From Diphasiastrum complanatum (Eukaryota; Streptophyta; Lycopodiopsida; Lycopodiales; Lycopodiaceae), in the NCBI GenBank assembly GCA_029204225.1, contig CM055092.1, forward strand, positions 28,008,320 through 28,072,319: a stretch of 64,000 bases of DNA, given 5' to 3'. The translations under genes and the position numbers were made by a program. Of this stretch, positions 50,310 to 62,369 are shown one piece after another (within the stretch, counting starts at the first letter, position 1; every line of letters starts with the position of its first letter). The notes beneath the pieces are model-generated. The model searched no databases and was not told the DNA's origin. It saw only the letters and a program-made list of their open reading frames with translations.

Positions 50310-52498
50310 ACAAGGTCTATTTAGATTAGTTCTTTTTGTCTGCCCATATGATTCAGGATGATAAAAAAACTAAAACTAAGAGAAGTTTCTAGTTTTTGAA
50401 ATATTGTTGACCAAAAGTGACCTGTAAACTTAGGATCTCTATCACTAACAATGTCACTCGGCAGTCCATACAACCGAAATAATCTTTCAACAAAGATCTA
50501 GGCTAAATCAAAAATCTTAATAGTTGACTTAAATGGTATGAAAAATGGTTAACTAATCCACAACAACCCAAATCGAATCATTTTGTCGTTGGGTCTTCCC
50601 AACTACAAAATCCATCTATATGCTTTCCCATATCTTATCACGGATATCCAATGGATGCATCAAATCACCAGCCTTAAGGCATTCAGCCTTTGCTAGTTGA
50701 CAAGGCTTGGATTTAATCACATATGACTCGACTTATGGCTTGAGTTTTGGCCAATAAAACTCTCTTTTGACCAAGTCAAGAGTCCTGTGTATACCGGGAT
50801 GTCCTGCACAGGGTATGCCATGACTTTCAAACAAAATCTTACGTTTGAGCTCATCATCTCCAGGCACACAAACCTTCTCACTCAGAAATAGCAATCCATC
50901 TCGAATGGTATACTGTTCCACAATCTTCTTATCTTTCTTTGTTAGTTGAGTCCCTTGTGAACCTGACTCAACACTGTCCTCATTTCTTCCGATTCAAACA
51001 ATGTTTCAAATATGACCAAAATGGGAATCGGTTTCATATTTTTCTCTCATCAAAAGATATAGATCCGTAGAAATATGGGTGAATGACAGCTCGTTCAATT
51101 CACCAATCCGACTAAGAGCATTTGCAACTTGATTCGAGCTACCTCTTATATAACGGATTTCATGATCGAATTCCTGCATCAATTTAGCCCATCGGCTTTC
51201 CTCCTCCAAAGATCATGTTGATTGCAAAAATACTTAAGAGGCTGGTGATCCGAATAGACTATAAACTTACTACCATACAAGTAGTGTCTCCAGGTCTTAA
51301 GTGCATGGATAGCTGCAAATAATTCATTTTGTTGTGTGGTATAACGCAACTGAGGACCAGTGAATTTTTTGCTTTCAAACGATAGTGTCCTATCCATTTG
51401 TAAAAGAACTGCTCCAATTACAGTATCACTTGCGTCCCAGTTCTCATGACGTAAGGTAAATCTGGATTTGCAATTTGGAGCATGGGAGCTGAAACAATCA
51501 GAGTTTTAAGTTTCTCAAAACACCGATTCAATTCCTCGTTCCAAACAACAAGTGGACTAGGTTGATTTCTCTTTCTCTTTTTATTAACACTCCCTTTTGT
51601 TAGATTATTGAGAAGAGCTGCTACCTTAGCATAATCCTCAATAAATCTCATAAAGAAAACCGTAAATCCTAAAAATGCTTTAACTTGCCTCATAGTTTGC
51701 GGAATCGGCCAATCAACTACTATCTTGAATTTATCCTCGTCAATCTTGATCCCATAAACAATGATCTTATGACCGAGATAAACCAACTCATGCTTAAAGA
51801 ATTCACACTTGGATTCCTTAGCATAGAGTCACTCCTGTCGGAGTTTCATTAAGACAATTCTCAAGTGCTCTATGTGTTCCTCAAAGGTCTTACTGTGGAC
51901 GAGAATATCATCTAGGAATACTACCATGAACTTTTTCAAATGGACAAAACAAACCGTTCATCATTTGCTGGAATGTCACTGGAGCATTCGTTAACCCAAA
52001 TGGCAACACTAAGAACCCAAATCTAGTACAAAATCTTGTCTTTTGGACATCTTCTGATTCAATTCTTATCTGATGGTACCATGTCCTGAGATCTATCTTA
52101 GTGAAATACTGAGCTCCATCCAAGCGATCTACAAGGTCATCTATCCTGGGAAATAGCTATTTATTTTTTACAGTCACCTTATTCAACCCATTGTAATCCA
52201 CGCACATCCGAAAACCTCCATCTTTCTTCGCTTTCATAAAAACATGAGCGCCCCATGGTGATTTACTAGGTTTATATGTCTCATCCTCAGATAGTTTTCT
52301 ATTTGATTTGAAATCTCTATCTCCTTTCTGAGAGAACCTATAAGGCTGTTTAGAGATAGGTTGACTTCTTGGAATTAACTCTATCATGTGGTCTAATGAC
52401 CCAGATGTGGTAAACCATGAGGTAATTCTGATGGAAAAAACATCTTCAAATTCACTAATGATCTGATTTTTCTTTGCTTGTTTGCGATCTAAACTCAA
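50310..52498 (-). pseudogene. Ty3/gypsy RT-RNase H-integrase, family C (3' part of a split element)
   Basis: The minus strand reads, in order: [24 protein letters not shown] and [40 protein letters not shown]; the catalytic box [11 protein letters not shown] (51,907-51,918); VYLGHKIIVYGIKIDEDKFK; RNase H text RYTTQQNELFAAIHALKTWR and YGSKFIVYSDHQPLKYF; RYIRGSSNQVANALSRI; integrase zinc text SHGIPCAGHPGIHRTLDLVK; and core remnants MDFVVG and LPSDIVSDRDPKF. Multiple stops. Its gag and protease are at 58-59.2 kb, separated by the copia insertion. Confidence 0.92.
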
Positions 52499-53028
52499 CG
52501 CGATTGCCAGTTGGCTAGAAACTGCTGGCATTCATCCAGTTCCTTCTCAGAAATTAATTACTGATAAGCGGTGACATTTGGCTGTAAACATTCTATCTGC
52601 ATAAATGAACATAGACCGTCACTCTGTAGAAATGAACGTAAACTACCACAGGCGACAGTGTCGCAAAAAGGCGAAAAATGTGACACTGCATTTTTATTCG
52701 TGATTTTTGATAGGCGAAAAATCCGAAAAGGTGACACTGCATTTTTATACGCAATTCCTCACAGGCGAAAAATGCGAAAAGGCAACACTGCATTTTTAGA
52801 CGCAATTCCTGACAAGCAAAAAAGGCAACACTGCATTTTTACACGCAATTTTTGACAGGCAAAAAAGCCGACACTATTGTCGAACTCCGTGTAATTCTAT
52901 AGCTATTTAGAAACACTTGTGTTTTTGCAAACTGTGAAAAGACATGGGAAAATTTGCAGAATTGGATAAACAATTGGACGAAGATTAAAACCGATTAGTC
53001 GATTAGTAGGAAGGAGAATAATCCAACA
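52499..53028 (-). repeat. Copia 3' LTR, truncated
   Basis: It starts (minus strand) TGTTGGATTATTCTCC at 53,028 and matches the outer half of the 5' LTR at about 90% by eye, mostly with transitions. After about 530 bases it ends at GGCAATCGC and gypsy C sequence follows. The full LTR is about 1,102 bases, so the inner half is deleted. It contains four to five tandem units of about 50 bases with GCGAAAAATGCGAAAAGG and ACACTGCATTTTTA. Confidence 0.9.
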
Positions 53029-53037
53029 CTCTCCCTT
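53029..53037 (-). other. Copia polypurine tract
   Basis: Minus-strand AAGGGAGAG lies immediately before the TGTTGG start of the 3' LTR, as required for plus-strand priming. Confidence 0.8.
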
Positions 53038-54190
53038 AATCTGAATCCATGAATGCCTTGACCTTTAGACTTAGTTCCACACAAAATCTTCTATGTGCTT
53101 CCAAGCTTGTTGCTTTGGTAAGAATATCTGCTGTCATATCTTGTGTTCTACAATATTGCAATCTGACCTCCTCGTTGAGAACTTTGCTTCTGACGAAGTA
53201 ATACTTGAGTTCAATGTGCTTACTCCTAGAATGCTTCTTGGTTTCCAAGGGAAGGCTCGAACTTGAGACCAAAGAAACTTTGGATGTCAAGCTAACCAAT
53301 TGAGCCAACTCCCTTGTTACTCCTAGAATGAAATTTGGGGTTGGCTGACAAGGCAATGGCACTTTGATTATCACAAAATAATGTCGTCGAAGCATAGTTC
53401 CTCAACCAAATTGCTTCCTTTGTAGCTTGAGAGGCTGCGATTTGAATACCAAGGCAAAAATGAGCTTCGCCCAGATCGGTCATGTCGAATTCGGAAGATA
53501 GCATTGTCTTGACCTCTTTTATCTGATCGGTATTGTTGCTGAAAATCAATGTATCATCCACGTATAAAGTGATAATGATAAAAGACTGCAACATTGTCTT
53601 GAAGTAAACATTCAAATCTGAAGAGCTTGGCATGTAGCCATGATCAATAAGGAAAGTATTGATCTTTTGAAACCATGCTCGAGCAGATTGCTTCAAGCCA
53701 TAAAGTGCCTTATGGAGTTTACACACATGATTGTGTTTACCCTCGATAATATAACCTTTGGGTTGCACTATGTAAATGTCTTCTTCAATAACTCCATTGA
53801 GATATGTTGTCTATACATCCATTTGATGTATTTCCAAATCTGCTGCAGCAGGGAACGATAATAAAAGTCGAATAGAAGAATGTTTGACTACTGGAATGAA
53901 GGTCTCAGTATAATCGACGTTGTATACCTGAGAAAAACCTCTGGCGACAAGTCGGGCTTTTCTTTTGTCGATGCTTCCATCTGCTTTGTACTTGACTTTG
54001 AAAATCCATTTGCAATCAAATACGTTTCTGCTAGCAGGTAATTCGACAATTGTCCATGTTTGGTTCTTGATAAGAGATGAATATTCTTTATCCATAGCTT
54101 CTTTCTAGAGATCCGAATCAAGCTGACTGAGTGCCTCTTGGGCATATGTCGGTTCCTGAACAAGGTAGGCTGTAGACTCATCGATATACT
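53038..54190 (-). pseudogene. Ty1/copia RT-RNase H (copy C)
   Basis: The minus strand reads MDKEYSSLIKNQTWTIVELP, then NVFDCKWIFKVKYKADGSID, RKARLVARGFSQ, MQPKGYIIEG, LHKALYGLKQSARAWFQKIN, and the intact catalytic box YVDD (53,553-53,564). At about 53,440 the frame jumps from LGEAHFCLGIQI straight to AASQATKEAIWLRN, an internal deletion of most of the connection and RNase H region. The end reads LFCDNQSAIALSANPKFHS and RTQDMTADILTKATSLEAHR. Same family as copies A and B. Confidence 0.92.
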
Positions 54191-55540
54191 TGTGAGGTGG
54201 TCTGCTAGTTCTTGATGATCTTCTGGTTAATAGAGGTTGATAGTTTCCATCATATTGTAGTTGCTGAACTGCAACATCATCATCTTCTGATTCGCTGCTG
54301 TAGGTTGTTCGGGAAGAGTAGAAGAGCTCGGGCTTTCAATGGGTATAGTCGACTGAGGAACTGGTAGGTTCAATATGTCAGGTGAAGCTGATAGGTCGGC
54401 TGAACGGGCTGTGCCTTTTCCCTTGAGATCTTGAAACTGATCTTCAATGAAGATGACATCCCGGCTAATGAATATTTGTGACTCGATAGGATCAAACAAC
54501 TTGTAGGCTTGATCTGAAGTAGTGTAGCTGATGAAAATACCTTTGATACTCTGGAAGTCAAGCTTCTTTTTGAGATCACGAAGAATCTGCACACAAGCAG
54601 TACATCCAAACACTCGTAAGTTTGATAGAGAAGGTTTGGTTCTTGTCCAAACTTCGAATGGTGTTTTGCCTGAGAGACCTTTAGTAGGACATCTGTTCTG
54701 AATATAGGTTGTCGTTGAAACACCTTCAGCCCAGAAGGACTTCGGAAGTGTAGCATGTGATAATATGCACTTTGCCGATCTAGGGTTCTATTCTTTCTCT
54801 CTACAAGACCATTTGATTGAGGCAAAATATAGGAGGTGATGTATTGTTGCTCAATGTTGTTGTTAAGGCAATACTCGAATTCGGTGGAGATGTATTTTCC
54901 CCCGATATATGATCTCAATGCTTTGATTCTTTTGCCAGTTTGATTCTCAGTGTGCTCTTTAAATTGACTGAATTTGGTGAAGGCCTCTAATTTCTGCTTA
55001 ATGAAATAAACAGTTGTTCTTCTAGAGAACTCGTCAATGAAAGAAATGAAATACTTTGCATCTAATAATGAAGGAGTTTGCATAGGTCCACAAATATCCA
55101 AATGAACAACATCTAACAGATCTTTTGCTACATGCCTATGGTTTGATCTAAAAGGAATCCTAGCCTGCTTTCCAAAGATGTAGCTATGATAGACAGGGGA
55201 CCTTACCAGTAGGATAGTGAGATCAAAAACCATGGATTGTCTAGACACGTTCAAAACAGATGCATAATTCAAGTGTCCTAAAGGATGATGCCATAGTAAT
55301 GCTTTATTGACAAGAACAGAGGTTTTCAAGGCTTGAGTAGATTCAGAATAACAATGAGCCAATCTATATAAGTATCCTTGCCTCTTGCCGAGTGCAAGGA
55401 TCTTGTTACTCCTATCAATAATCTTGTATTGATCATATTCGCATTCTACCTTATGACCTAAATCTGTAATTCCATTTACTGATAACATGTTTGTAGAAAG
55501 TTTAGGAACATACAAAACCTTTGATAGTAGTTTGAAATGA
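54191..55540 (-). pseudogene. Ty1/copia GAG-pre-integrase and integrase
   Basis: The minus strand shows the zinc-binding region with LWHHPLGHLNYASVL (about 55,290), then the catalytic core LLDVVHLDICGPMQTPSLL with the first Asp, and LRSYIGGKY where the second catalytic Asp is expected. The usual RSDNGGE has become RSYIGGK. LPQSNGLVERKNRTLD keeps the Glu. The active site is therefore broken. A frameshift follows near 54,780, and the C-terminal part continues to about 54,230. Confidence 0.9.
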
Positions 55541-56700
55541 TCATGCTAAAATCACAATCTTACAGTACCTTCACCTTCAATAGTCTGAGTACTATTGTCA
55601 CCAAGATAAACAAATTTCTTTGTGTTGTAAGGCATGTAGGAGTTGAAAATCTCACGTTGATTGGTCATATGTTGAGTTGCTCCAGAATAAAAAAAACCAT
55701 GAATCATCCAAAATTGCATTTTGGTCTTTGACCATAAATGCGCCCTCGTCCACTTCAACCTAGGGAGATGATATAACTGTGTTTGCTTGTTGATCAGGCT
55801 GCTTGGCTGCATTCTTCGCTTGGAGACTTCGGCAATCCTTGATCTCATGGTTATTGTGCTTGCAATACCTGCAAAACATCTCCTTCTTCAATTGTGGACC
55901 TGATGATTGTGCTTGACTTTGAGTCTGCTTCTGATTCGTTGCAGCCTTCTTGGAGTTTTTCTATTTCTATCGCTTAAAGCCTTTGTTGACATATAGAGCC
56001 TGAGAGGAGGAAGTAGACGAAACGTCTTGTCTTCTTTGATTATCTTCTTGCAGCAACATAGTGATAACTCTGGTAAGAGTTAAATTTGAGTGTGTCGATA
56101 TGATCATCACCCAGTTCTCATATGTAGAGGACAAACTTGAAAGTAATGTCATGTTTGCATCTTGATTGTCTATGACTGATCCGACAACAACCATATGTTA
56201 CAAGAGACTCTTAAACTGGTTAATGTGACTCTGGAGAGAATCACTATTAGACATCTAGAAAGTGAAATTTTTTTTTCATAAATGTAATTTGGTACTTACG
56301 TCCCTCACGTCATATAGTGAGTTCAGGATGTCCCAAACTTCTTTTGAAGTTTTAGCTTCAGCTACGTGTCCAATCTGAGTATCTGATATATTAAGGATGA
56401 TGAGTGCGAAAGCTTTATCATCCTTCGATTTCCACTTTGAGTCTTATGTGTCGTCTTCAAGCTTTACTTTGGTACCTGTAACAACATCCCATAACTCATT
56501 GGCTATCAGCAAAGTCTTCATCTTAAATTTTCACAAATGATAATTGGATCCATTCAACTTGTCTGTGATAAGACCAGCTTTACTTTGAGAATCCATCTGA
56601 AACTTAGTCTGTCGATTGTATCGATGACGCTAAAATGTAGTAATGCCAACAATAGGAAAACAATTCTTCGATACTGAACGGATGAATGAAACTGAAGAAT
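55541..56700 (-). pseudogene. Ty1/copia gag and protease
   Basis: In minus-strand order: gag text LSSLSSTYENWVMIISTHSN and VITMLLQEDNQRRQDVSSTS, a zinc knuckle MFCRYCKHNNHEIKDC (C-x2-C-x4-H-x4-C, about 55,875), and the protease region FFYSGATQHMT. In the latter the catalytic DSGAT has become YSGAT (about 55,690). VYLGDNSTQTIEGEGTVRL follows. Several frames are broken upstream. Confidence 0.88.
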
Positions 56701-56874
56701 GTAATATCAACTTGATATCGCGAAAGATATCAAGTATTAGAGCTTTTGCTCTGATATCGAAAGAGTATTATGCCTTGATAGAGATCACAGATCTGATACC
56801 ATGGCGGTTCAGATAAAAAAAAATAGTGATCTAGCACTGATACTATGATAGAAGCTCTGATATAAAAATGGAAT

Positions 56875-56886
56875 GCTCTGATACAA
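56875..56886 (-). other. Copia primer-binding site
   Basis: Minus-strand TTGTATCAGAGC directly follows the LTR end CTGACA. It matches the initiator tRNA-Met 3' complement TGGTATCAGAGC except at one base, as typical for copia elements. Confidence 0.85.
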
Positions 56887-57988
56887 TGTCAGAAATAGGA
56901 TGGATAAATTGCAGCGAAAACTCCTACTTCTAATGCATGACTACGCCTATCAATTTCAAACAAAGCTGTAGTGATAGAAATCACGTTCGATCTTATAGTA
57001 ACTAACTTTGAAATCATCAGTACTACAGTGATTACGTTCCAAACATAAAGTATTGAATTCTCAAACAATTTCTATTAGTTACAAAAGCAATACAGAGATG
57101 CAAGCATGCTGACATATACTAAATGCAATAAGAAGATAGTATTGATTCAGAAAAATAAAATCAGATGCTAATGAGCGCAAGACAATAGCGGATAGAAACC
57201 GTGCACTCTAAGTTGTCTCTGAGTAACTGAGAATAAGTTTGAAATAAGCAACTCTGCTGATAAGCACTAGCGCAATAACAATTCTAAAATAAATCTCTAA
57301 AAGACTGAGCTAGAATGCTCAAGAGAATTCAAGCTTGAAAGCTTGATAGAAAGCTAACTATTCAATACTTGCTGATCTATTGATCAAAAACTTATTCAGA
57401 TCTTGATAATTGAGATGTATGAACAGCTGATTTATACTAAGTAATTAGGTCGTCAAATGCGATTGCCAGTTGGCTGGAAACTGTTGACATTCATCCAGTT
57501 CTTTCTCAAAAATCAATTGTTGATAAGCGGTGACATTTGGCCGTAAACATTCTGTTAGCATAAATGAACATAGACTGTCACTCTGCAGAAATGAACGTAA
57601 ACTACCACAGGCAATAGTGTCGCAAAAAGGCAAAAAATGTGACACTGCATTTTTACTCGTGATTTTTGACAGGCGAAAAATGCGAAAAGGCGACACTGCA
57701 TTTTTACACGCAATTCTTGACAGGCAAAAAATGCGCACAGGCAACATTGCATTTTTACACGCAATTCTTGACAGGCAAAAAAGGTGACACTGCATTTTTA
57801 CACGCAATTCCTAACAGGCAAAAAAGCCGACATTGTTGTCGAACTCCGTGTAATTCTGCAGACTATGTCAAAATACTTGTAATTTTACAGACTGTAAAAA
57901 GACACAAAAAAATCCGCAAAACTTTATAAACAATTGGACGAAGATTAAAACCGATTAGTTGATTAGTAGGAAGGAGAATAATCCAACA
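56887..57988 (-). repeat. Copia 5' LTR, full length
   Basis: The minus strand runs from TGTTGGATTATTCTCC (57,988) to TTTCTGACA (56,887), 1,102 bases with TG...CA ends. It contains the same roughly 50-base tandem units as the 3' LTR (57,610-57,835). The primer-binding site follows at once. It is inserted in the gag-protease side of gypsy C. Confidence 0.9.
57431..57440 (-). promoter_or_regulatory. TATA-like box in the copia 5' LTR
   Basis: Minus-strand TTAGTATAAA followed by TCAGCTG, about midway through the LTR. It is absent from the truncated 3' LTR. Confidence 0.5.
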
Positions 57989-59155
57989 AAACTTTGTATC
58001 CATGATTATTGGCTTCTGTTTCCAAGCTGAGTTTCAGCACAAGACGAAAATTAATGAAATTACGAGTAGAACCATTAGCTAATAAAATATTTACTTTTTG
58101 ATTTTTGACCGTGCCAGTTAAATGGAAAAGTTCATTAGGCAAGAAAGAAGCAATACTAAAAGAACATTTGCATTCACAATCCGTCAGGAAAATTTCCAAA
58201 GTTTTACCTTTACCTCCAGGGATTTCGATCATCTGTGCCGCAGGTTTCTTCCTTTCCGGACAAAATTTTATCATATGTCCAGGCTTATTACAAATTTTAT
58301 CATATGCCCAGACTTATTACGAATGAAACATGGATTCTCTTTCTTAGTCTTCATCCGGGACACTCAGTTTCTAGGAATCCGATGTCAATTGATCTAATTT
58401 GTCGAAATATTTTTTTGCTCGGTTTGGACCGCGCTTCTTCCTCTTCTTGGTTTTCAAAGCGATTGGAATCTCTTGAGGCTGCTTCCTGGATGCCACCCCT
58501 ATGGAATCATATGCTTTTGTAATCCGAAAAGCATCCTTGAGGCTTTGAAGCACATTCCTCCTGCATTTGTTCTGATAGTGGGTAGGCACCCAAACTGCCA
58601 TAAAGCCAACTTAGCATCAAATGATGGCACTCTATTCTATAGGTCCATAAATTTTTGGATATAAGAGTCCAGACTCTTACTATCCATCTTGCAATTCACA
58701 AATTTTTGGTAGTAATCTATGTCATCAGCTATTACGAAAGCTTTTTTAAAGACTTCTGCAAAAGCATCCCAAATAGTGGGCTTCACCGACAAATCTCGCC
58801 ACCACGACGACGCCTTGATGCGCAAGAATAACACGACACTTTCAATTTTCTTCTCATATGGAGCACCATGCAAGCTGAAATAACTACTCCACTTAACAAG
58901 TCAGTCCTCCACTACCTCCGGTTTCTTCTCCTTCTTCTCTCCCGAATAGGTCTCGGGTTGAAAAAACTGAGATTGGGTGAAGACAACAATTTGACCTGGC
59001 TCAACATAACTTCCATTTGTTGATCTCTCATATTATTTTGATGGTTCATATCATTGAATCCATATGTTATAAAATCATGCAAAAACCTCTCCAAGCCCAA
59101 AAGTGATGTTACCAATAGTCTTAAACGATCTATTAGACTTCCGTGAAGCATTCAT
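57989..59155 (-). pseudogene. Ty3/gypsy gag-protease, family C (5' part of the split element)
   Basis: The minus strand reads gag: KASSWWRDLSVKPTIWDAFA (about 58,815) and KFVNCKMDSKSLDSYIQKFM, a basic KTKKRKKRGPNRAKKYFDKL stretch, a zinc knuckle CNKPGHMIKFCPERKK, and a protease region VNILLANGSTRNFINFRL. There the catalytic D of DSGAT is replaced (ANGST). The frame then runs into the copia LTR after EANNHGYK. A roughly 30-base tandem duplication inside the knuckle (58,259-58,320) breaks the frame. The rest of the element is at 50.3-52.5 kb. Confidence 0.85.
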
Positions 59156-60354
59156 ACAGGACCTAAGAAGAGTATGGGCTGAGAACGATGATTTTTTGAT
59201 TTTTAGAAGGGAGTTTGGCTTCAAACTTGATGGAGATGGAACATAAGCCACCGGCCATCAATTTATAGGTTTGATAGCTTGCTGGACAGTCAAGAGGAGT
59301 ATGAAATAGGCTGTATAATTTTTAGCATGATCTTCTAATGGATTGAGAGCAATCTATCCCCCAAAAATCACCAAAAAAGACTATTTTTTGGCTTTTTTCG
59401 GCTTTCTACAAGCTCAATTCATGGAATTCTTGGCTCTAACTTCAGGGAAAGCTTCAAAAGACTTTCACTTTTGGCGAGCTCTACAAGGTGTTTTACAGCA
59501 ACCTAATATCCAACTTTATGAAAAAACAAGCAAAAATGATAATTTTTAGCTATTTTCCGGTTTTTTCTTCACCATAAAGTGGAAATTCATGAGATGCAAT
59601 TCTTTCTCAAGCACATGAAACTCAATTTACAGAATTATAGTCATCCTAATGATATGATCTTGCTGGATTTTAGCTCTTACTATCAATTTCTAGTCAAAAA
59701 CCTTGAAAAACAAGCAATTTTTGACTAAAGCATAGTCTAGAACCATAAATCATGAAAAGAACTGACATACATCATTAATTTCAACATTAATAATCCTTAA
59801 AATGAAAGTACATTTGCTGGAAAATTCAGATCTACATAAGATTTGAGCTACATAAGAAGCTCCAAAACAACATCACAAATTGGCTTCCATGGACAATTCT
59901 CATAAAACCCAAAAAAATACGAGAGAATCGGATCTTAGCAACATGCAAATGGAAACCAGGAGAATACACCCACTTGCAATCTTGTTCTCCACCTGGATGA
60001 GAATACCTATTGATCCACACCAAAATTTTGACAAAAAGCAACACCACTCCAAGTTCTCCGATCTCTAATATCAATCTTAGGGTAAGCTTCTCAAGATCTT
60101 GCTTACAAGACAAACAATAGAGAACACACTATAGCTAGGTTGATTGAGTACCTCCATGATTGAAGGATTTTGGTCCTATAATTTAGGAATCATGATCAAA
60201 CAAACCTAACTAACCCTATGAATGAGATCTAACCTATCTAGGGTAGTCTAAAAACGTGGCAACATGGATTCACACATGTGGGACCCACCTATGCACAAAT
60301 TTACATGGTTTAATCAAGCTAGATTTGTCAATTTTTCACAAATGATTAACAAAT
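59156..60354. other. Upstream region of gypsy C, unassigned
   Basis: This would include the leader and LTR of gypsy C, but I could not find LTR ends. No other gene. Confidence 0.35.
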
Positions 60355-60505
60355 TTTTATACTCAATATTGACAATAATCACAATCATTATTCAGAATAT
60401 TTCAATATTCACAAGTATTCACAATCAATATTCATCACAATCACAACTAGTATTCACAATAATCACGATCAATATTCAAGATATTCGCTTTTCAATATTT
60501 ACAAT
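60355..60505 (+). repeat. Degenerate (TATTCACAATCA)n-type minisatellite
   Basis: The words ATATTCACAA, TATTCACAAT and AATCACAATCA recur about ten times over 150 bases. Confidence 0.7.
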
Positions 60506-61871
60506 CTTAAATAATGGTTGCCAATCATCAATCAAGTAGCCATTATAATGCATCTTTGAAAAATTGATCAATTCTTCATCCAATATATAGAGGACATTTT
60601 GTGTACATCCTACAAAAGAAGATGCTATAAAAAACAATAGAAATATAATATTGTCAAAAAAATTACCAAAACATATTCTCCCTTGTCATATTTCTCGATT
60701 CAAGCATGCGAGAGCACAATAAGAAAAAAAAAAAATTAGAAACGTTGTGGAATCAAGCATACATCAGCTTTAAGGTCTCCTAGTCACATATGTGATTATT
60801 ATAATCTGTATGTTTACATCGAGCATGCAATAGCCAATTAAATTTGTCTGCTTTTTTTCATGCATGCATGCTATGTTCTTTTTTTCATGCATGGAGGCTC
60901 ACTTTCATATTGGGTAATTGAGCCCTCCACCAAAGTCTAAATCTATTTGTGAGATTTGTGAAAAATTCAACTAGTTTAGTTGTTTGATCTTGGCAATTTT
61001 GAGGCCAAATTTAGAGCTCAACTCAGAGATAGATTTTTTTTATGTCAATAAAGGCCTAAATAGTGTGTACTATTTTTGTCAAGTAGATAAATGTATGAGG
61101 TCGAGTTTGGACCCATTCTAATTGACTAATTTTCATACATTGCATCTAGACTAGAATTTCTAGGTCATTTGGTAAGATACCAAGAAATTACCATTTAGGG
61201 CAAGTGGCCAAATAACATTTGAGCAGCTATAAATAGTAGTAGTGGCGTGGAGAACATATAATTGTATTCTCTTTTGATGTGAAGAATTCATCTCTTATGA
61301 TTCTATGTCCATCTCATGTGTATTTTTCTTGATATTTTGGTTTTCTATGTGTAGAATGTTGATTTTCTTGTAGATCTTGCTTTCACACGTGTGAAGGACA
61401 ATAGGCTATTGTCGTTGTATGGACATGGACAATATCTTAATGTATTTAAGTGCTTATGGTCAGATCATTATGCATTTCTAAGTTTTAGCATGCATAAAGT
61501 TGTGTGATCCATCAAGCATGTTCTGGATCTGATTTTTTCCAAGATTGGAATATATCTAGATTCACAAATTTAATTTGAAAAGTCAATAATGTCATTAGGT
61601 AAACACAAATGCAAGAAAAATGTCAGGAGCTCCATACCAAACAAAAATAGACATTGTGTGGGACCACTTTTGGGGTACACTATATTGTTACATCATTTGG
61701 TATACAAAGTAACTTGTCTAACAAATCGCATAAACTGGACTGCTGAAGCTCAGAGAATAAATGGGAATTAAAAACTTAAAATAAGAAACTATTCACCCTC
61801 CCCTCAAGATTGAATGGTCAACATAAAAAGAAACTAAGTGTTGGTGACCAACTTTATAGAACTCACAATTT
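60506..61871. other. Intergenic with a dispersed repeat
   Basis: No gene. The segment near 60,880-60,935 (CATGCATG, then CTCACTTTCATATTGGGTAA, then GAGCCCTC) recurs at about 63,465-63,515. Confidence 0.45.
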
Positions 61872-62369
61872 TTAGCACAACACCATTAAGGACATTGGAA
61901 AAAGGTTCATAATCCCTTGAAGTAAGGAGCCCAAAGTGGCATCTTGAAGCTACTAGAGGGTGTGGGAAGTGGAGCCAACAAGAACAATTCCATTAGGCTT
62001 TGTAGGGATTACCCCATACTCTGCTTCATACTTGGCAATGGCTACAGGCCCATTTATGTCAAATCTCACCTTCTCTTTCCAACAAGCTCTAGCATTATAT
62101 GATGCCCCACATACAAGTTTCCCTTTCTAAGGTACAATCCCATAAACAAGGCCTTGAGCTTTGCAGACCTCCATCATCTTGAGCATGTACTTCAAGATGC
62201 CATCTTGTGCCCTTGGCATCTTCTTGCACTGAGCTTGCTCTTGAGACTGTTTCTGCTTGGATTTCTATTACTGCTCTTTGATGCACTTCAATTTGATGCT
62301 ATCTCGCCACATTCACTTTTCCAGTTCATTCACATCGATCTCATCATGACTAAGCTCAACATCACACAT
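61872..62369 (-). pseudogene. EIN3/EIL-type transcription factor pseudogene
   Basis: A single minus-strand frame of 166 codons follows the EIN3/EIL N-terminal DNA-binding region without any frameshift: [102 protein letters not shown], then SHTL and LQDATLGSLLQGIM. Six stops interrupt it before the terminal TAA, several at positions where the family has Arg, Glu or Gln, as expected for simple point decay. The C-terminal half of the family is absent. EIN3/EIL proteins are nuclear activators of ethylene responses; this copy cannot be functional. EIL genes are normally intronless, so retro-duplication cannot be judged. Confidence 0.9.

Noticed and set aside
52157-52531. An apparent single ORF beginning [12 protein letters not shown] and running into gypsy RT
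   Set aside because: The first dozen residues come from the truncated copia LTR; the fusion is created by the junction and is not a real gene.
52571-52855. Repetitive basic frame (repeated RRKMRKG-type units), and a similar one at 57,530-57,787
   Set aside because: It is the translation of the tandem units inside the copia LTRs, not a protein gene.
57458-57988. A copia LTR of only about 530 bases ending at GGCAATCGCA
   Set aside because: No primer-binding site follows that point. A proper CTGACA end and tRNA-Met primer site lie at 56,887/56,875, so the LTR is about 1.1 kb and the other copy is truncated.
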